A stretch of DNA of 64,000 nt from Bowmanella denitrificans (GTDB lineage Bacteria; Pseudomonadota; Gammaproteobacteria; Enterobacterales; Alteromonadaceae), in the NCBI RefSeq assembly GCF_002887595.1, contig NZ_PEBU01000006.1, positions 171,535-235,534 of the forward strand. Reading direction: 5' to 3'. Position numbers and translations under genes: made by a program. Every line of letters starts with the position of its first letter. The stretch's first letter is position 1. Below are positions 18,671 to 30,819 of the stretch, piece by piece. Below the pieces are notes generated by a model that saw only the letters and a program-made list of their open reading frames with translations, searched no databases and was not told where the DNA came from.

Positions 18671-19531
18671 ATGATGCTTAAGACTAAACTGATATTGATG
18701 CTAGGCGGATTGTTGTTGGGCATATCTGTTCAGGCTGCCACCTGGAACATCGTTTATCCCCGTCCTATGTCGGAAAAAGATGACCGTACCCGTTATCCGG
18801 TAGAGCTTCTGACCCTGGCCTTAGAGCATACCGGGGTCAACTTTAAACTCAGCGCCAGCGACCGGATTATGCTGCAGGGCAAGGCCATCAACCAGCTCAA
18901 GTCCAGTCGCGAGATCAATGTATTGTGGAGTATGACCGACAATCAGCGGGAAGAAGATCTGCTGCCGATCCGAATTCCCATCTATAAAGGGCTGATTGGG
19001 TTGCGTCTGCCGCTTATGAAACCTGGTGGAAACAGTGATTTCTCGCCGGTAAAAGACCTTGAAAGCCTGCTGCACTTTAAGCCGATATCGGGGCGCGACT
19101 GGCCGGATACCAAGATTCTGCAGGCCAATGGTTTCGATGTTGTCACTGCAGAAGACTACGAAGAGCTTTTTGTGGCGTTGGAGCACAAAAGGGGAGATTT
19201 TCTACCCAGATCGGTAGTTGAGATCTGGCACGAAATTGGACTGTATCAGTCGCAGCATAGCTTCGATGTGGATGCCAATCTGGCACTCTACTACCCAACC
19301 GCCACCTACTTTTTCGTCAATCGCAAAAATGTTGTACTGGCGAGATTAATCGAAAGTGGACTGGAAAAAATTATCGCTAACGGCAAATTTGATGAGCTGT
19401 TTTTGTTTGAGCATCAGGCCATGTTGGACAATGCTAATCTGTCACAGCGACAGATATTGCGTTTAAACAACCCTATTCTGCCACCACTGACCCCGTTAGA
19501 TCGCAACGAGCTGTGGTATCAGGTTAAATAA
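18671..19531 (+). CDS. Periplasmic substrate-binding-like protein
   Basis: The 286-residue protein has a signal peptide (residues 1-23, ending SVQAA) and a fold-level resemblance to family 3 solute-binding proteins. The features are an N-terminal WNIVYPRP strand, RTRYPVELLTLALEHTG near residue 38, and a C-terminal AxYYPTATYFFVN segment with a helix LIESGLEKIIANGKFDELF typical of those proteins. No transporter or sensor gene is adjacent; queE ends 25 bp upstream. The ligand is unknown and the family assignment is tentative. Confidence 0.6.
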   Translation: MMLKTKLILMLGGLLLGISVQAATWNIVYPRPMSEKDDRTRYPVELLTLALEHTGVNFKLSASDRIMLQGKAINQLKSSREINVLWSMTDNQREEDLLPIRIPIYKGLIGLRLPLMKPGGNSDFSPVKDLESLLHFKPISGRDWPDTKILQANGFDVVTAEDYEELFVALEHKRGDFLPRSVVEIWHEIGLYQSQHSFDVDANLALYYPTATYFFVNRKNVVLARLIESGLEKIIANGKFDELFLFEHQAMLDNANLSQRQILRLNNPILPPLTPLDRNELWYQVK

Positions 19532-19533
19532 CA

Positions 19534-19672
19534 CCGGAGCAGATTTTGTGCCGACCACCAGGGATGGTGGAAGTGACGAAAACGCAGGAGCAGTTTTTCG
19601 TCCCGTTCACCCATGAACATCGCCGTTCCATCACATCCATGTGACCACGGCATACCGTTCATCCATGAACAT
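19534..19672. repeat. Intergenic repeat related to the 51-bp tandem repeat near csp
   Basis: The segment 19534-19590 reads as one full and one partial copy of the unit found, in opposite orientation, at 48604-48705. Shared parts are GACCACC, GGGATGGTGGAAGTG, AAAACGCAGGAGCAG and CATCGCCG. The remainder to 19672 contains two copies of CATGAACAT with CCATG spacers. It fills most of the gap between convergent genes and encodes nothing evident. Confidence 0.75.
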
Positions 19673-19697
19673 AAAAGGCGCTGAAAGCGCCTTTTTT
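19673..19697. terminator. Bidirectional terminator between the binding-like gene and dacA
   Basis: The stem AAAAGGCGC/GCGCCTTTT with a 5-nt loop is flanked by A-run and T-run. It is placed 24 bp after the dacA stop on the minus strand and closes the repeat region on the plus strand. Confidence 0.85.
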
Positions 19698-19721
19698 AAA
19701 TCAGTTGAAACCGTCCTGGTG

Positions 19722-20894
19722 TTAACTGTCCATTCCCAGACTCATCTTGGCGTAATCCATCAAACGCTTAAACAGACCACCCTCCTGAACTTCCTGCAGT
19801 GTTACCAGTGGATATTGGGCGACGTCTTCGCCGTCCAGTTGCAGATACAGGGTTCCTACCACTTCACCTTTGGCCAGTGGGGCCTCCAGCTTTTTGTTAA
19901 GTTCAAAGTTAGCCTGCAGGTTCTTGCGTTGACCACGTGGAATGGTGATGGGGGTATCTTCAATAATGCCCAGATCCACCGTGTCTTTGTCGCCCATAAA
20001 GATTTTGTGCGCAACAAAACTTTCGCCAGCCTTGTATGGCACCACGGTTTCAAAGAATCGGAAGCCGTATTTAAGTAACTTGCGGTTTTCTTCCTTGCGG
20101 GTGCGTTCACTGTCTGTACCCATTACCACAGAAATCAGGCGCATATCGTCCTGGGTGGCAGAGGTAATCAGGCTATAGCCTGCTTCATTGGTATGACCGG
20201 TTTTAATGCCGTCAACATTAAGGCTCTTGTCCCACAATAAGCCATTGCGGTTGTATTGTTTGATACCGTTATATTCAAACTCTTTGACTGAATAAACGGA
20301 GTAAACCTGTGGTACGTCTCTGATCAGCGCGGCAGACAGAATAGCCATATCGCGGGGAGAAGTGTAATGATCAGCATCATCCAAACCATGGCTGTTCATA
20401 AAGTGGGTAGCGGTCATCCCCAGTTTCTCTGCGTAGCTGTTCATCATACTGGCAAATGCTTCTTCACTGCCGGCAATATGTTCGGCCATGGCTACGCAGG
20501 CATCATTTCCGGATTGCACGATAATACCGTGAATAAGGTCTGATACTTTGACCTGTTTCCCTACCTCGATAAACATCTTCGATGACTCGGGAAAATTTTT
20601 AGCCCAGGCATTTTGCGAAATCGTGACCATGTCATCCATTTTAATGGCGCCGCTTTTCAGCTCCATGCCGATAACATAGGCCGTCATGATTTTGGTCAGG
20701 CTGGCGGGTGCCAAGCGCATGTCGGCATTGGTTTCACCTATGATTTTGCCAGTGCGAAAATCCATTAGCACATATCCTTTGGCTGCGACCTCTGGGGGAC
20801 TTGGGATAACGACGGCTGCCTGAGAGAGAGCGCTAAAAATAAGGAGAGCGAAGCTGACGAGCAAGGTCGTCGGAGAAAGTCTGGTTTTATGCAT
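19722..20894 (-). CDS. dacA: D-alanyl-D-alanine carboxypeptidase (PBP5/6 type)
   Basis: DacA trims the terminal D-Ala from peptidoglycan pentapeptides in the periplasm. A signal peptide (1-26) precedes active-site Ser65 and Lys68 (SLTK), the SGN motif (SGNDACVA) and KTGHT. The C-terminal GGLFKRLMDYAKMSL is the amphipathic helix that anchors PBP5 to the inner membrane. Length is 390 aa (E. coli 403). It follows rlpA as in E. coli, but ybeD-lipB do not follow here. Confidence 0.96.
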   Translation of the reverse strand: MHKTRLSPTTLLVSFALLIFSALSQAAVVIPSPPEVAAKGYVLMDFRTGKIIGETNADMRLAPASLTKIMTAYVIGMELKSGAIKMDDMVTISQNAWAKNFPESSKMFIEVGKQVKVSDLIHGIIVQSGNDACVAMAEHIAGSEEAFASMMNSYAEKLGMTATHFMNSHGLDDADHYTSPRDMAILSAALIRDVPQVYSVYSVKEFEYNGIKQYNRNGLLWDKSLNVDGIKTGHTNEAGYSLITSATQDDMRLISVVMGTDSERTRKEENRKLLKYGFRFFETVVPYKAGESFVAHKIFMGDKDTVDLGIIEDTPITIPRGQRKNLQANFELNKKLEAPLAKGEVVGTLYLQLDGEDVAQYPLVTLQEVQEGGLFKRLMDYAKMSLGMDS

Positions 20895-21080
20895 TACCTG
20901 TCCACTTTATTATCTGTCATAGTCTGCTGACTGCCGATAAGGTGATAACCAATCTGCTATTTAACAGTTTGGCGATTAACAACCACAGCCGGGCAACAAT
21001 ATAACATTAATCCACATGAATGTGCCGCCCAGTTGGCGAGTTTTAGAGTGCAATTATCCTAAAAAGTGCCCTGAACTCTC

Positions 21081-21165
21081 AGAGCGTGTTGACCTTTAGA
21101 ATATAGATTTTGTGCAAATCCAGCCCCTTCTGGTCTCGACGCCGGGCTGCAGGCCTAGTGTGGAG
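21081..21165. mobile_element. Solo end of the MITE-like repeat
   Basis: From 21081 (AGAGCGTGTTGACCTTT) the sequence parallels the reverse complement of the right end of the 1756-2025 element for about 80 bp, including CCAGCCCCTT and CGACGCCGGGCTGCAGGC. Similarity stops at CTAGTG, where rlpA begins. I infer a truncated copy abutting, and supplying the stop codon of, rlpA. Confidence 0.7.
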
Positions 21166-21985
21166 CCAACAATGGGTAGGCCTTCTCATAGCCATTACGT
21201 TTAAGTTGCTCAGATACCTGCCTGGCGTGTGTTTCGTCATTCAGCGGGCCAAGTCGCAAACGGAAAATACCATTATCCTGAGGAATGTGGCTGGGTAACT
21301 GATATAAGTTTTCCAGGCCTCTGGCTAATTGCTCGGCACGTTGGCCATCTGACAATGCCGCGACCTGTACAAACCAGGATTGCGGCATATTGCTAACCGG
21401 CTGCAGCGGTGGAAGTTGAGGTTCACCGGCAATCAATATGGTGCCATCCGGCTCCACATGAATCGCGTCCAGTTTTACCCGGGCGGTACCGGTTTTGAGC
21501 ATGTCCAGTTTCATCGCGGCGGCATAAGACAAGTCAATAATTCGACCACCATGAAAAGGCCCCCGATCGTTGACTCTGACAATCACCTCTTTGTTATTGG
21601 CCATATTGGTCACTCGCACAAAGGAGGGCAATGGCAGAGTTTTATGCGCGGCCGTCATGGCGTACATGTCATAGATTTCCCCGTTTGAGGTAAGGTGGCC
21701 ATGAAATTTTTGGCCATACCAGGAGGCATCACCCTCCTGCTGAAAATCTTTGGCGCTGGTCATAGGTGTGTAGTGGCGACCAAACACCTGATAGGGGGCA
21801 TTACCACCCCTGCTAAAGCCTTCGTAAGCTGGAATGGCATCTTCAAGAGAGATCTGCGAGGGCAGGCGCTTAGGGGCTGAATCATGTCGTTGGCTGTAGC
21901 GACCACTATTGAGGGTACAACCAGCCATTAATATCAGCAACAGGATCGTGGCCAGAAGCTTAATATTGTTATTGTTTATAAACAT
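21155..21985 (-). CDS. rlpA: Septal ring lytic transglycosylase/lipoprotein RlpA
   Basis: RlpA is an outer-membrane lipoprotein; in Pseudomonas it cleaves peptidoglycan lacking stem peptides. The lipobox is LMAGC (Cys22). The double-psi beta-barrel (about 85-175) has GDASWYGQKFHGHLTSNGE and the catalytic-Asp region VNDRGPFHGGRIIDLS. A SPOR domain (about 203-273) binds denuded glycan. At 276 aa it is shorter than the E. coli protein (362), mainly in the linker. The stop codon falls at the edge of a repeat remnant, so the last residues may be altered. Confidence 0.92.
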   Translation of the reverse strand: MFINNNNIKLLATILLLILMAGCTLNSGRYSQRHDSAPKRLPSQISLEDAIPAYEGFSRGGNAPYQVFGRHYTPMTSAKDFQQEGDASWYGQKFHGHLTSNGEIYDMYAMTAAHKTLPLPSFVRVTNMANNKEVIVRVNDRGPFHGGRIIDLSYAAAMKLDMLKTGTARVKLDAIHVEPDGTILIAGEPQLPPLQPVSNMPQSWFVQVAALSDGQRAEQLARGLENLYQLPSHIPQDNGIFRLRLGPLNDETHARQVSEQLKRNGYEKAYPLLAPH

Positions 21986-22042
21986 AATACCTGGCGTTAA
22001 TATGTGTTAAACATTTACATAAGGATACAGCCGACTGCCCCG

Positions 22043-23158
22043 TTAGCGAGACAGCAGCCGTCGCTGCGTACCTATTGCCATCAGCATGCCAAATCCAGCT
22101 AACAATGTCACCATGGAGGTGCCTCCATAGCTGACCAGAGGCAGGGGAACGCCCACCACTGGCAAAATACCCGACACCATACCCATATTAACGAATACAT
22201 AAACAAAAAACGTTAACGTCAGACTACCCGCCAGCAACTTACTGTAGGCTTCCTGAGCGCGGGTGGCTATGATCATACCGCGCACAATAATAAAGCAATA
22301 CAAAACCAACAGCAGCAGTATGCCGGTAAAACCAAACTCTTCGCTAAATACAGCAAAAATAAAGTCAGTATGGCGCTCGGGCAGAAACTCCAGTTGCGAC
22401 TGTGTACCATGCAACCAGCCCTTGCCGGAAAAGCCACCTGAGCCAATGGCAATTTTAGACTGGATGATATGATAACCAGAGCCCAAAGGGTCGGACTCAG
22501 GATTTAGAAACGTCAGCACTCTTTGTTTCTGGTAATCCTTCATCAGGAAAAACCACATTACTGGTGCAAAAGCTGACCCCAGTATTGCCACACTGCCAAT
22601 TAACTTCCAGCTCATGCCAGCCAGAAACAATACAAATAAACCCGAACTGGCGATTAATAATGATGTGCCCAGGTCTGGTTGTTTGGCAATAAGCAAGGTG
22701 GGTGCTACCAGGAGCAGGAAGCCACCGATAATATGCAATAACCTGGGTGGCAGATTAAAACGACTGATGTACCAGGCCATCATCATTGGCACGGCCAGCT
22801 TCATAATTTCAGAGGGCTGGAAGCGCATAAAACCGAGATCCAGCCAGCGCTGTGCGCCTTTTCCTACGGTTCCCATCACCAGTACTGCTACCAGCATCAG
22901 TATGCCTACCACATAGAAATGTACCGACAGGCGCCGGTAAGCCAGTGGCGGAACTTGTGCTACGGCTAACATCACCGTTAATGCCAGGGCCAGGCGAATC
23001 AACTGGCGTTCGATCAGATCCCAGTCACGCCCACCGGCGCTGTAGATAACAAACAGACCCACTCCCATCAGAGTAAGTAGGCCCAGCAACAACGGCAGGT
23101 CAATATGCATCTTCTGCCAGATGCTGCGTTTATTTGGGTCTAATTTACTGCGCAGCAT
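22043..23158 (-). CDS. mrdB: Rod-shape peptidoglycan glycosyltransferase RodA
   Basis: RodA is the SEDS-family polymerase that builds lateral-wall glycan with PBP2. About ten transmembrane segments are present, with the family features RWLDLGFMRFQPSEIMKLAVP near residue 95 and the C-terminal GVPLPLVSYGGTSM. I chose ATG 23158 (371 aa), matching the E. coli N-terminus (NKRSIWQKMHIDLPLL); it overlaps mrdA by 14 bp. An upstream start at 23182 is possible. Confidence 0.95.
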   Translation of the reverse strand: MLRSKLDPNKRSIWQKMHIDLPLLLGLLTLMGVGLFVIYSAGGRDWDLIERQLIRLALALTVMLAVAQVPPLAYRRLSVHFYVVGILMLVAVLVMGTVGKGAQRWLDLGFMRFQPSEIMKLAVPMMMAWYISRFNLPPRLLHIIGGFLLLVAPTLLIAKQPDLGTSLLIASSGLFVLFLAGMSWKLIGSVAILGSAFAPVMWFFLMKDYQKQRVLTFLNPESDPLGSGYHIIQSKIAIGSGGFSGKGWLHGTQSQLEFLPERHTDFIFAVFSEEFGFTGILLLLVLYCFIIVRGMIIATRAQEAYSKLLAGSLTLTFFVYVFVNMGMVSGILPVVGVPLPLVSYGGTSMVTLLAGFGMLMAIGTQRRLLSR

Positions 23159-25022
23159 AAGACTCCACCGGCTGGTTCTCAAAAAAATAATCCATCACTT
23201 TACGGGCTATGGGGGCCGCCTGTGAACTGCCTCCACCGGCGTTTTCCATGGCCACGGTCACGACGATCTGAGGGTTGTCATAAGGTGCATAGCCGATATA
23301 CATGGCGTTATCGCGATGGTGCTCAGCAATTTTCTCTGCATCGTATTCTTCGTCCTCGGCGATGCTGATAACCTGAGCGGTACCGGTTTTACCTGCCGAA
23401 ATATATTTGGTGTCTTTAAATGCTTTGCGCGCCGTACCGTGCTCCCGGTTCACCGTACCGTACATGGCATCCAACACCACATCCCAGTTCTGCGGGTGTT
23501 TAAGTACCAGCGGCGACAACTCTCTGGGGGCATTTAACTGTATCTCACCATCCACGTAACGGCCGCGCATTAGTTGTGGCACATAGCGGGTGCCGTGATT
23601 GACCAGCACGGTGACTGACTTAGCCAATTGCAGCGGTGTGGTGGTCCAGTAACTCTGGCCTATACCGACAGAGATAGTGTCGCCTATATACCAGGGCTGA
23701 TTGTGTTTCGCGCGTTTCCAGCCGCGGCTGGGCATATTGCCGTCAGATTCTTCGTAAAGGTCAATCCCGGTATAATCACCAAAGCCAAACTTCACCATCA
23801 TTTCACTGATACTGTCGATACCCAGGCGATAGGCCAAATCATAAAAAAAGGTATCGCAGGACACTTCAATGGACTTGGTGACATCCACCCAACCGTGTCC
23901 CCATTTTTTCCAGTCCCGCCAGGGACGTTCGACATTTTTAAGGCGATAAGTGCCACGGTCAAACATACGGGTTTGCGGAGTAATTACTTCTTCGTCCAAA
24001 CCAAGTAAGGCCAGATGCGGCTTAACCGTGGACGCTGGCGGATACTGGCCTTGCGTGGCCCGGTTAATCAATGGCCTGTCAGGCGACTGCAATAAACGGC
24101 GGTAATCTTTGCTGCTGATGCCATGTACAAACAGGTTCGGGTCATAACTGGGGTTGCTATACAGAGCCAGCACAGCCCCGTTGTTGGGGTCGATGACCAC
24201 CACCGAGCCCCGGTAGCCCTGCATCAGCCCCTGGATAACCCGTTGCAGCTTGACATCCACATTCAGGATAATATCTTCGCCCGGCGTCGGGGGCTGAAAT
24301 TCCAATGTGCGGATAATACGGCCCTGGTTATTGACCTCCACTTCCTGATAACCCACCTGGCCATGCAGACGGTCCTCGTGAAACTTCTCCACCCCTTGTT
24401 TGCCGATATTGTAAGTGGCGGCGTAGTTATCTTCCTGGCCTGCCTCCACCAGTTTTTGCAGGTCTTTTTTATTGATTTTGGCTACATAGCCCAGCATATG
24501 CGTGAGGGTTTCGCCATAGGGATAATAGCGGGTTAGGCGCGCTTCCACCGAGACGCCGGGATATTTATGCTGGTTGGCGGAAAACAGCGCAACCTCTTCG
24601 TGGCTGAGGCGGCTTTTCAAGGCGACGGGCTTAAAGCGCCGCTGACTTTTCAATTCCTGGCGAAAATCTTCCAGGTCTTCATCCGAAATTTGCAACAAAG
24701 CTGCCAATTCAGACAGTGTTTGATTTAAATCTTCCACTTGTTCCGGGACCACTTCCAGTGTGAAAGAAGGACGGTTTTCTGCCAGTAATTCGCCGTTTCT
24801 GTCATAGATGAGGCCGCGATTGGGAGCCACCGGCAATACCTTAATGCGGTTGCCATTGGAGCGGGTCTGGTAATCCTGAAAGCGGGTTACCTGCAGGTAA
24901 TATAAGTTGCTTATCAGCACGCACAACAAGCCAACAATGCCCAATAGGGTAATGACGGTGCGCCTGGCGAACAAGTTGGCTTCGGCGCTGTGGTCCCGGA
25001 TTGTAATGCGTTTTGGTGGCAT
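23145..25022 (-). CDS. mrdA: Penicillin-binding protein 2
   Basis: PBP2 is the transpeptidase of the elongasome. An N-terminal membrane helix (about 20-45) and pedestal domain precede the transpeptidase domain, with the active-site motif STVK (in YPPASTVKPHL), SCD (IEVSCDTFFY) and KTGTAQV. Length is 625 aa (E. coli 633). It is followed by rodA with an overlapping start and preceded by rlmH with a 21-bp gap. Confidence 0.97.
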   Translation of the reverse strand: MPPKRITIRDHSAEANLFARRTVITLLGIVGLLCVLISNLYYLQVTRFQDYQTRSNGNRIKVLPVAPNRGLIYDRNGELLAENRPSFTLEVVPEQVEDLNQTLSELAALLQISDEDLEDFRQELKSQRRFKPVALKSRLSHEEVALFSANQHKYPGVSVEARLTRYYPYGETLTHMLGYVAKINKKDLQKLVEAGQEDNYAATYNIGKQGVEKFHEDRLHGQVGYQEVEVNNQGRIIRTLEFQPPTPGEDIILNVDVKLQRVIQGLMQGYRGSVVVIDPNNGAVLALYSNPSYDPNLFVHGISSKDYRRLLQSPDRPLINRATQGQYPPASTVKPHLALLGLDEEVITPQTRMFDRGTYRLKNVERPWRDWKKWGHGWVDVTKSIEVSCDTFFYDLAYRLGIDSISEMMVKFGFGDYTGIDLYEESDGNMPSRGWKRAKHNQPWYIGDTISVGIGQSYWTTTPLQLAKSVTVLVNHGTRYVPQLMRGRYVDGEIQLNAPRELSPLVLKHPQNWDVVLDAMYGTVNREHGTARKAFKDTKYISAGKTGTAQVISIAEDEEYDAEKIAEHHRDNAMYIGYAPYDNPQIVVTVAMENAGGGSSQAAPIARKVMDYFFENQPVESYAAQ

Positions 25023-25043
25023 CAGTTACAACTTCTTCACACC

Positions 25044-25514
25044 TCACTCCCTATGATAGGGGTGATTATTATTTAACGACCAGGCCCGGTAAAGGCTCTC
25101 TGCGAGCAGGATGCGAACCAGTGGATGCGGTAGAGTCAAGGCTGACAGTGACCATTTTTGCGAAGAAGCGGCGATACATTGTGGCGCCAGGCCTTCTGGA
25201 CCGCCGACCAGCAGGCTGACATCCCGCCCGTCCATCTGCCAGCGCTGCATTTGTTTGGCAAGCTCTGGGGTGTCCCAGGGTTTACCGGTGACTTCCAGGG
25301 TAACGATATGGTTACCTTTACCCACTGCTGCCAGCATCTGCTCGCCTTCTTTATGCAAAATGCGTTGGATATCGGCGTTTTTGCCCCGCTTACCGGCGGG
25401 GATTTCCACCAATTGTAATGGCATATCGGTGCTGAATCGCCTGGCATATTCCTGGTAGCCGCTATCCACCCAATCCGGCATTTTTGTCCCTACAGCAATG
25501 AGTTGCAGTCGCAC
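25044..25514 (-). CDS. rlmH: 23S rRNA pseudouridine-1915 N3-methyltransferase
   Basis: RlmH is a SPOUT-fold methyltransferase acting on helix 69 of assembled 70S ribosomes. The 156-residue sequence ends with the family SAM-knot elements LLVGGPEGL and [20 protein letters not shown], and the C-terminal NNNHPYHRE. Length equals that of E. coli RlmH (155). It lies 2 bp after rsfS. Confidence 0.97.
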   Translation of the reverse strand: MRLQLIAVGTKMPDWVDSGYQEYARRFSTDMPLQLVEIPAGKRGKNADIQRILHKEGEQMLAAVGKGNHIVTLEVTGKPWDTPELAKQMQRWQMDGRDVSLLVGGPEGLAPQCIAASSQKWSLSALTLPHPLVRILLAESLYRAWSLNNNHPYHRE

Positions 25515-25516
25515 AA

Positions 25517-25834
25517 TCAGCCCCAGAGTTTTTCCAACTGATAAAAATCCCGGGTTTCGTCCTGCATCACATGCAGAATAATTTCACCGAAGTCGACCAG
25601 TACCCATTCTCCGCTATCCTGTCCCTCAATGCTCAGAGGTGTAATTCCTGCCAGCTTGGCTTCTGTTACAACCTTCTCGGCAATAGACACCACATGGCGC
25701 TTGGAATTGCCTGAGCATACCAACATGGTATCGGTAATGCTGGATTTGTCACTGACATCCAAATCCACTATGTCACGTCCTTTTAAATCCTCAATTTTGT
25801 CAATGACAAATTGTTTGAGTTGTTCGTGTTGCAA
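25517..25834 (-). CDS. rsfS: Ribosomal silencing factor RsfS
   Basis: RsfS binds ribosomal protein L14 and blocks subunit joining when nutrients are scarce. The 105-residue sequence has the family motifs [40 protein letters not shown] and [15 protein letters not shown]. It lies between nadD (63-bp gap) and rlmH (2-bp gap), the order seen in E. coli. Confidence 0.97.
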   Translation of the reverse strand: MQHEQLKQFVIDKIEDLKGRDIVDLDVSDKSSITDTMLVCSGNSKRHVVSIAEKVVTEAKLAGITPLSIEGQDSGEWVLVDFGEIILHVMQDETRDFYQLEKLWG

Positions 25835-25897
25835 AGGTTCTCCTCGATACGATATTAAAAATCAATTGACCGTTCAGTCAGCCAAAGGGCGCGCATT

Positions 25898-26566
25898 CTA
25901 GCATGGGCGACCTGATGCGGGCGTTTTTTTACATCCCTGATACAACTGATGTTGCTGAATATAGGCCAGAACGCAGGCGGGTAACAATGCTGGTGTGTTT
26001 CCTTGCATTAGTGCCTGGCGTACCTGGCTGGATGATTGACTGATTATACTGGTGTCGGCCAGCAGAATGTGGCCGCATGGCTGACGTTTTAAGTGATCAG
26101 GGTCTTGAGTTTGATGCCTGGCCAGCAATGCCTGAATATCCAGATTAAAGTCTTCCTCACAATTACCGCGCCGGCATACCAGCAAATGACAAAGGCTCAT
26201 CAGTTCCTGCCAATGAAACCAGGTATTCAGGCTTTTTAGAGAATCCATACCAAGGATGAAAATAATCGGCCGATGTGAATCCTGCTCGCGGCACTGGCGC
26301 AGGGTTTCGACTGTATAGGACGGCCTGTGCTGTTTCAATTCGCGGTCATCCACGGCAAACAAGGGCCATTCCTGGCAAACCCGCTGCAGCATGGCCAGTC
26401 TGTGGGCCGGGCTGGCGTGTGGACCGGCTTTGTGTGGCGGGATATGGCAGGGCAGTAGATACACTTTATCCAGGTCTGCTTGTCGGGCGGCTTCTGTGGC
26501 CACCTGTAAATGTCCCAGATGCACCGGGTCGAAGGTGCCACCAAACAGAGTCAGCGGCGCTGTCAC
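25898..26566 (-). CDS. nadD: Nicotinate-mononucleotide adenylyltransferase
   Basis: NadD transfers AMP to nicotinate mononucleotide, giving deamido-NAD. The nucleotidyltransferase motif GGTFDPVHLGHL lies at residues 8-19, and the C-terminal ISQSSSQVRQAL corresponds to the ISxTxxR motif. I chose GTG 26566 (222 aa; E. coli 213): GGAG lies five bases upstream and GTGA overlaps the holA stop. The frame extends to 26626 inside holA without homology. Confidence 0.94.
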   Translation of the reverse strand: MTAPLTLFGGTFDPVHLGHLQVATEAARQADLDKVYLLPCHIPPHKAGPHASPAHRLAMLQRVCQEWPLFAVDDRELKQHRPSYTVETLRQCREQDSHRPIIFILGMDSLKSLNTWFHWQELMSLCHLLVCRRGNCEEDFNLDIQALLARHQTQDPDHLKRQPCGHILLADTSIISQSSSQVRQALMQGNTPALLPACVLAYIQQHQLYQGCKKTPASGRPC

Positions 26567-27597
26567 AGATACTCCAGAGGCAGGCCGGTCAGTGGTATGG
26601 GAATAAACAGCAGACATAGATGGCAAAGCTCAACATAAGGGCGGGCAATAGCGGATTGTTTTAGTGCCTGGTCAAGGCTGGCCAGTTTGCCCTGCATCTG
26701 TGCCAGGTGTTGATGGTCAAGGCGCTGCAGGGCTTGCTGGTAAAGCCCCTGCTTATTACTCCAGATTTTATACTTGGCCCACAGCCCACTGAGATTCTGC
26801 CCTTGACTGCGGGCAAATTGCAGCGCCGTCAGGGTTTGCCATTCCCGTACCAGCGCCCATAGTATGATTGTTGGTTCAACCCCTTCATTTTCCAGGCGAT
26901 ACAGCATTTTCACCGCTTTTTGCCCGTCACCGGCCAACAGCACGTCAACCAGCTGAAAAACATTAAAGCGTGACTGGTCAACCAAAGCCTGCTCTGCCTG
27001 AGCTATGCTCAGTTGTCCCTTAGGATAGAGCAGGGCCAGTTTCTCGATTTCCTGCCTGGCGGCGAGTAAATTGCCCTCGCAATAGTCGCTAAGCAGCCTG
27101 ACCAAGTCCGGGCTTGAACTCAGACCACTACGTCTTAAGCGGTCATTCACCCAGCCTTGCAGTTGTTTGCCTTCCAGAGGATAGCAAGGAATATAAGCGC
27201 CCCGTTTATCCAGGGTTTTAAACCATTTGCTGTTTTGCACATCTTTACCGATACGCGGCCCATGCAGCACTAACAGCACATCGGGGTTGGCCTGTTCGGC
27301 CATTCCTTGCAATACCTTGGCGCCTTCCACTCCGGGTTTACCTGTTGGCAGCTCAAGTTCTATCAACTGACGGCTGGCAAACAATGACAGACTCTGACTG
27401 GCTTCCAGCAACTGATTCCAGTTGAAGCTGTTTTCAGCCACTAATGAGGTGCGTTCATCAAAACCTTGTTGGCGAGCAAATTGGCGGATTTGCTCCAGGC
27501 ATTCGAGCTTCTGTTGGGGCTCGTCACCAAAAATCAGGTAGCAACCAGCCAGGCCTTTGCTCAGGGCATCCTCTAGTCTGTTTGGATAAATCTGCAT
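26563..27597 (-). CDS. holA: DNA polymerase III delta subunit
   Basis: HolA opens the beta clamp within the clamp loader. The 344-residue protein begins MQIYPNRLEDALSKGLAGCYLIFGDEP, matching the E. coli start, and has three domains with the family segment DKRGAYIPCYPLEGKQL and a collar domain at the C-terminus (VEPTIILWALVREWQTL). ATG 27597 overlaps the lptE stop by one base; a GTG at 27600 is an alternative. Its stop overlaps nadD. Confidence 0.95.
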   Translation of the reverse strand: MQIYPNRLEDALSKGLAGCYLIFGDEPQQKLECLEQIRQFARQQGFDERTSLVAENSFNWNQLLEASQSLSLFASRQLIELELPTGKPGVEGAKVLQGMAEQANPDVLLVLHGPRIGKDVQNSKWFKTLDKRGAYIPCYPLEGKQLQGWVNDRLRRSGLSSSPDLVRLLSDYCEGNLLAARQEIEKLALLYPKGQLSIAQAEQALVDQSRFNVFQLVDVLLAGDGQKAVKMLYRLENEGVEPTIILWALVREWQTLTALQFARSQGQNLSGLWAKYKIWSNKQGLYQQALQRLDHQHLAQMQGKLASLDQALKQSAIARPYVELCHLCLLFIPIPLTGLPLEYL

Positions 27598-28087
27598 CAC
27601 AGAGGGGTTTGTGACAGTTGACCCAACTGGCGGATAATACGATCAGCTGCCTGCTTTCGCATTTCATCCAAAATCAGGTTCATTTCCCTGGATTTGGCCA
27701 GCACGGCATTAGGATCGTCCTGATATTCACGGCTCAAATCGAATGAATACAACCTGGCTTCCTGTCCGGGTAATTTTACCTCAAAGGTCACCTGGTAATT
27801 CAGTTCATATTCTGCCACCTGGCCTGTGGAAAACAGCGACAACAGGCTGCGATCCATTTTCTCAGGATGCAGGTATAGAATGGTGGCCTGTTCCTCGGGG
27901 GTATCTAACAGCGCCACCTTATGGCTTTTCAGCCTGTCCCGCAGTGTGCGGGACAAAGGAGCATGGATGTTGTCACTGCTGACATATACGTTGCTGATGC
28001 TGTCGCCCAGGGCACCCGCGCCGCGCAGATGAAATCCGCAGGCGCTTAGCAGCAGAGTCGCGATGACTAACAGGCTCAGATGACGCA

Positions 28088-28088
<1 letters not shown>
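27597..28088 (-). CDS. lptE: LPS-assembly lipoprotein LptE
   Basis: LptE plugs the LptD barrel that inserts lipopolysaccharide in the outer membrane. The lipobox LLSACGFHLRG gives lipidated Cys17, and the following GFHLRGAGALGDSISNVYV is typical of LptE. Length is 163 aa. It shares one base with the leuS stop and its stop touches holA, indicating a coupled leuS-lptE-holA transcript. Confidence 0.95.
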
Positions 28089-30691
<2,603 letters not shown>

Positions 30692-30819
30692 CTAAAGGTG
30701 ATAAAAGGATTAGCGCCATAGAATACTTCACCGGAGCAGTCTGGAACAATAGTGCATGGCACATTTGCTGCCAGCTATACTGGTAAATACTGGATTGTAG
30801 AACGAGAGAGGCAACCAAG

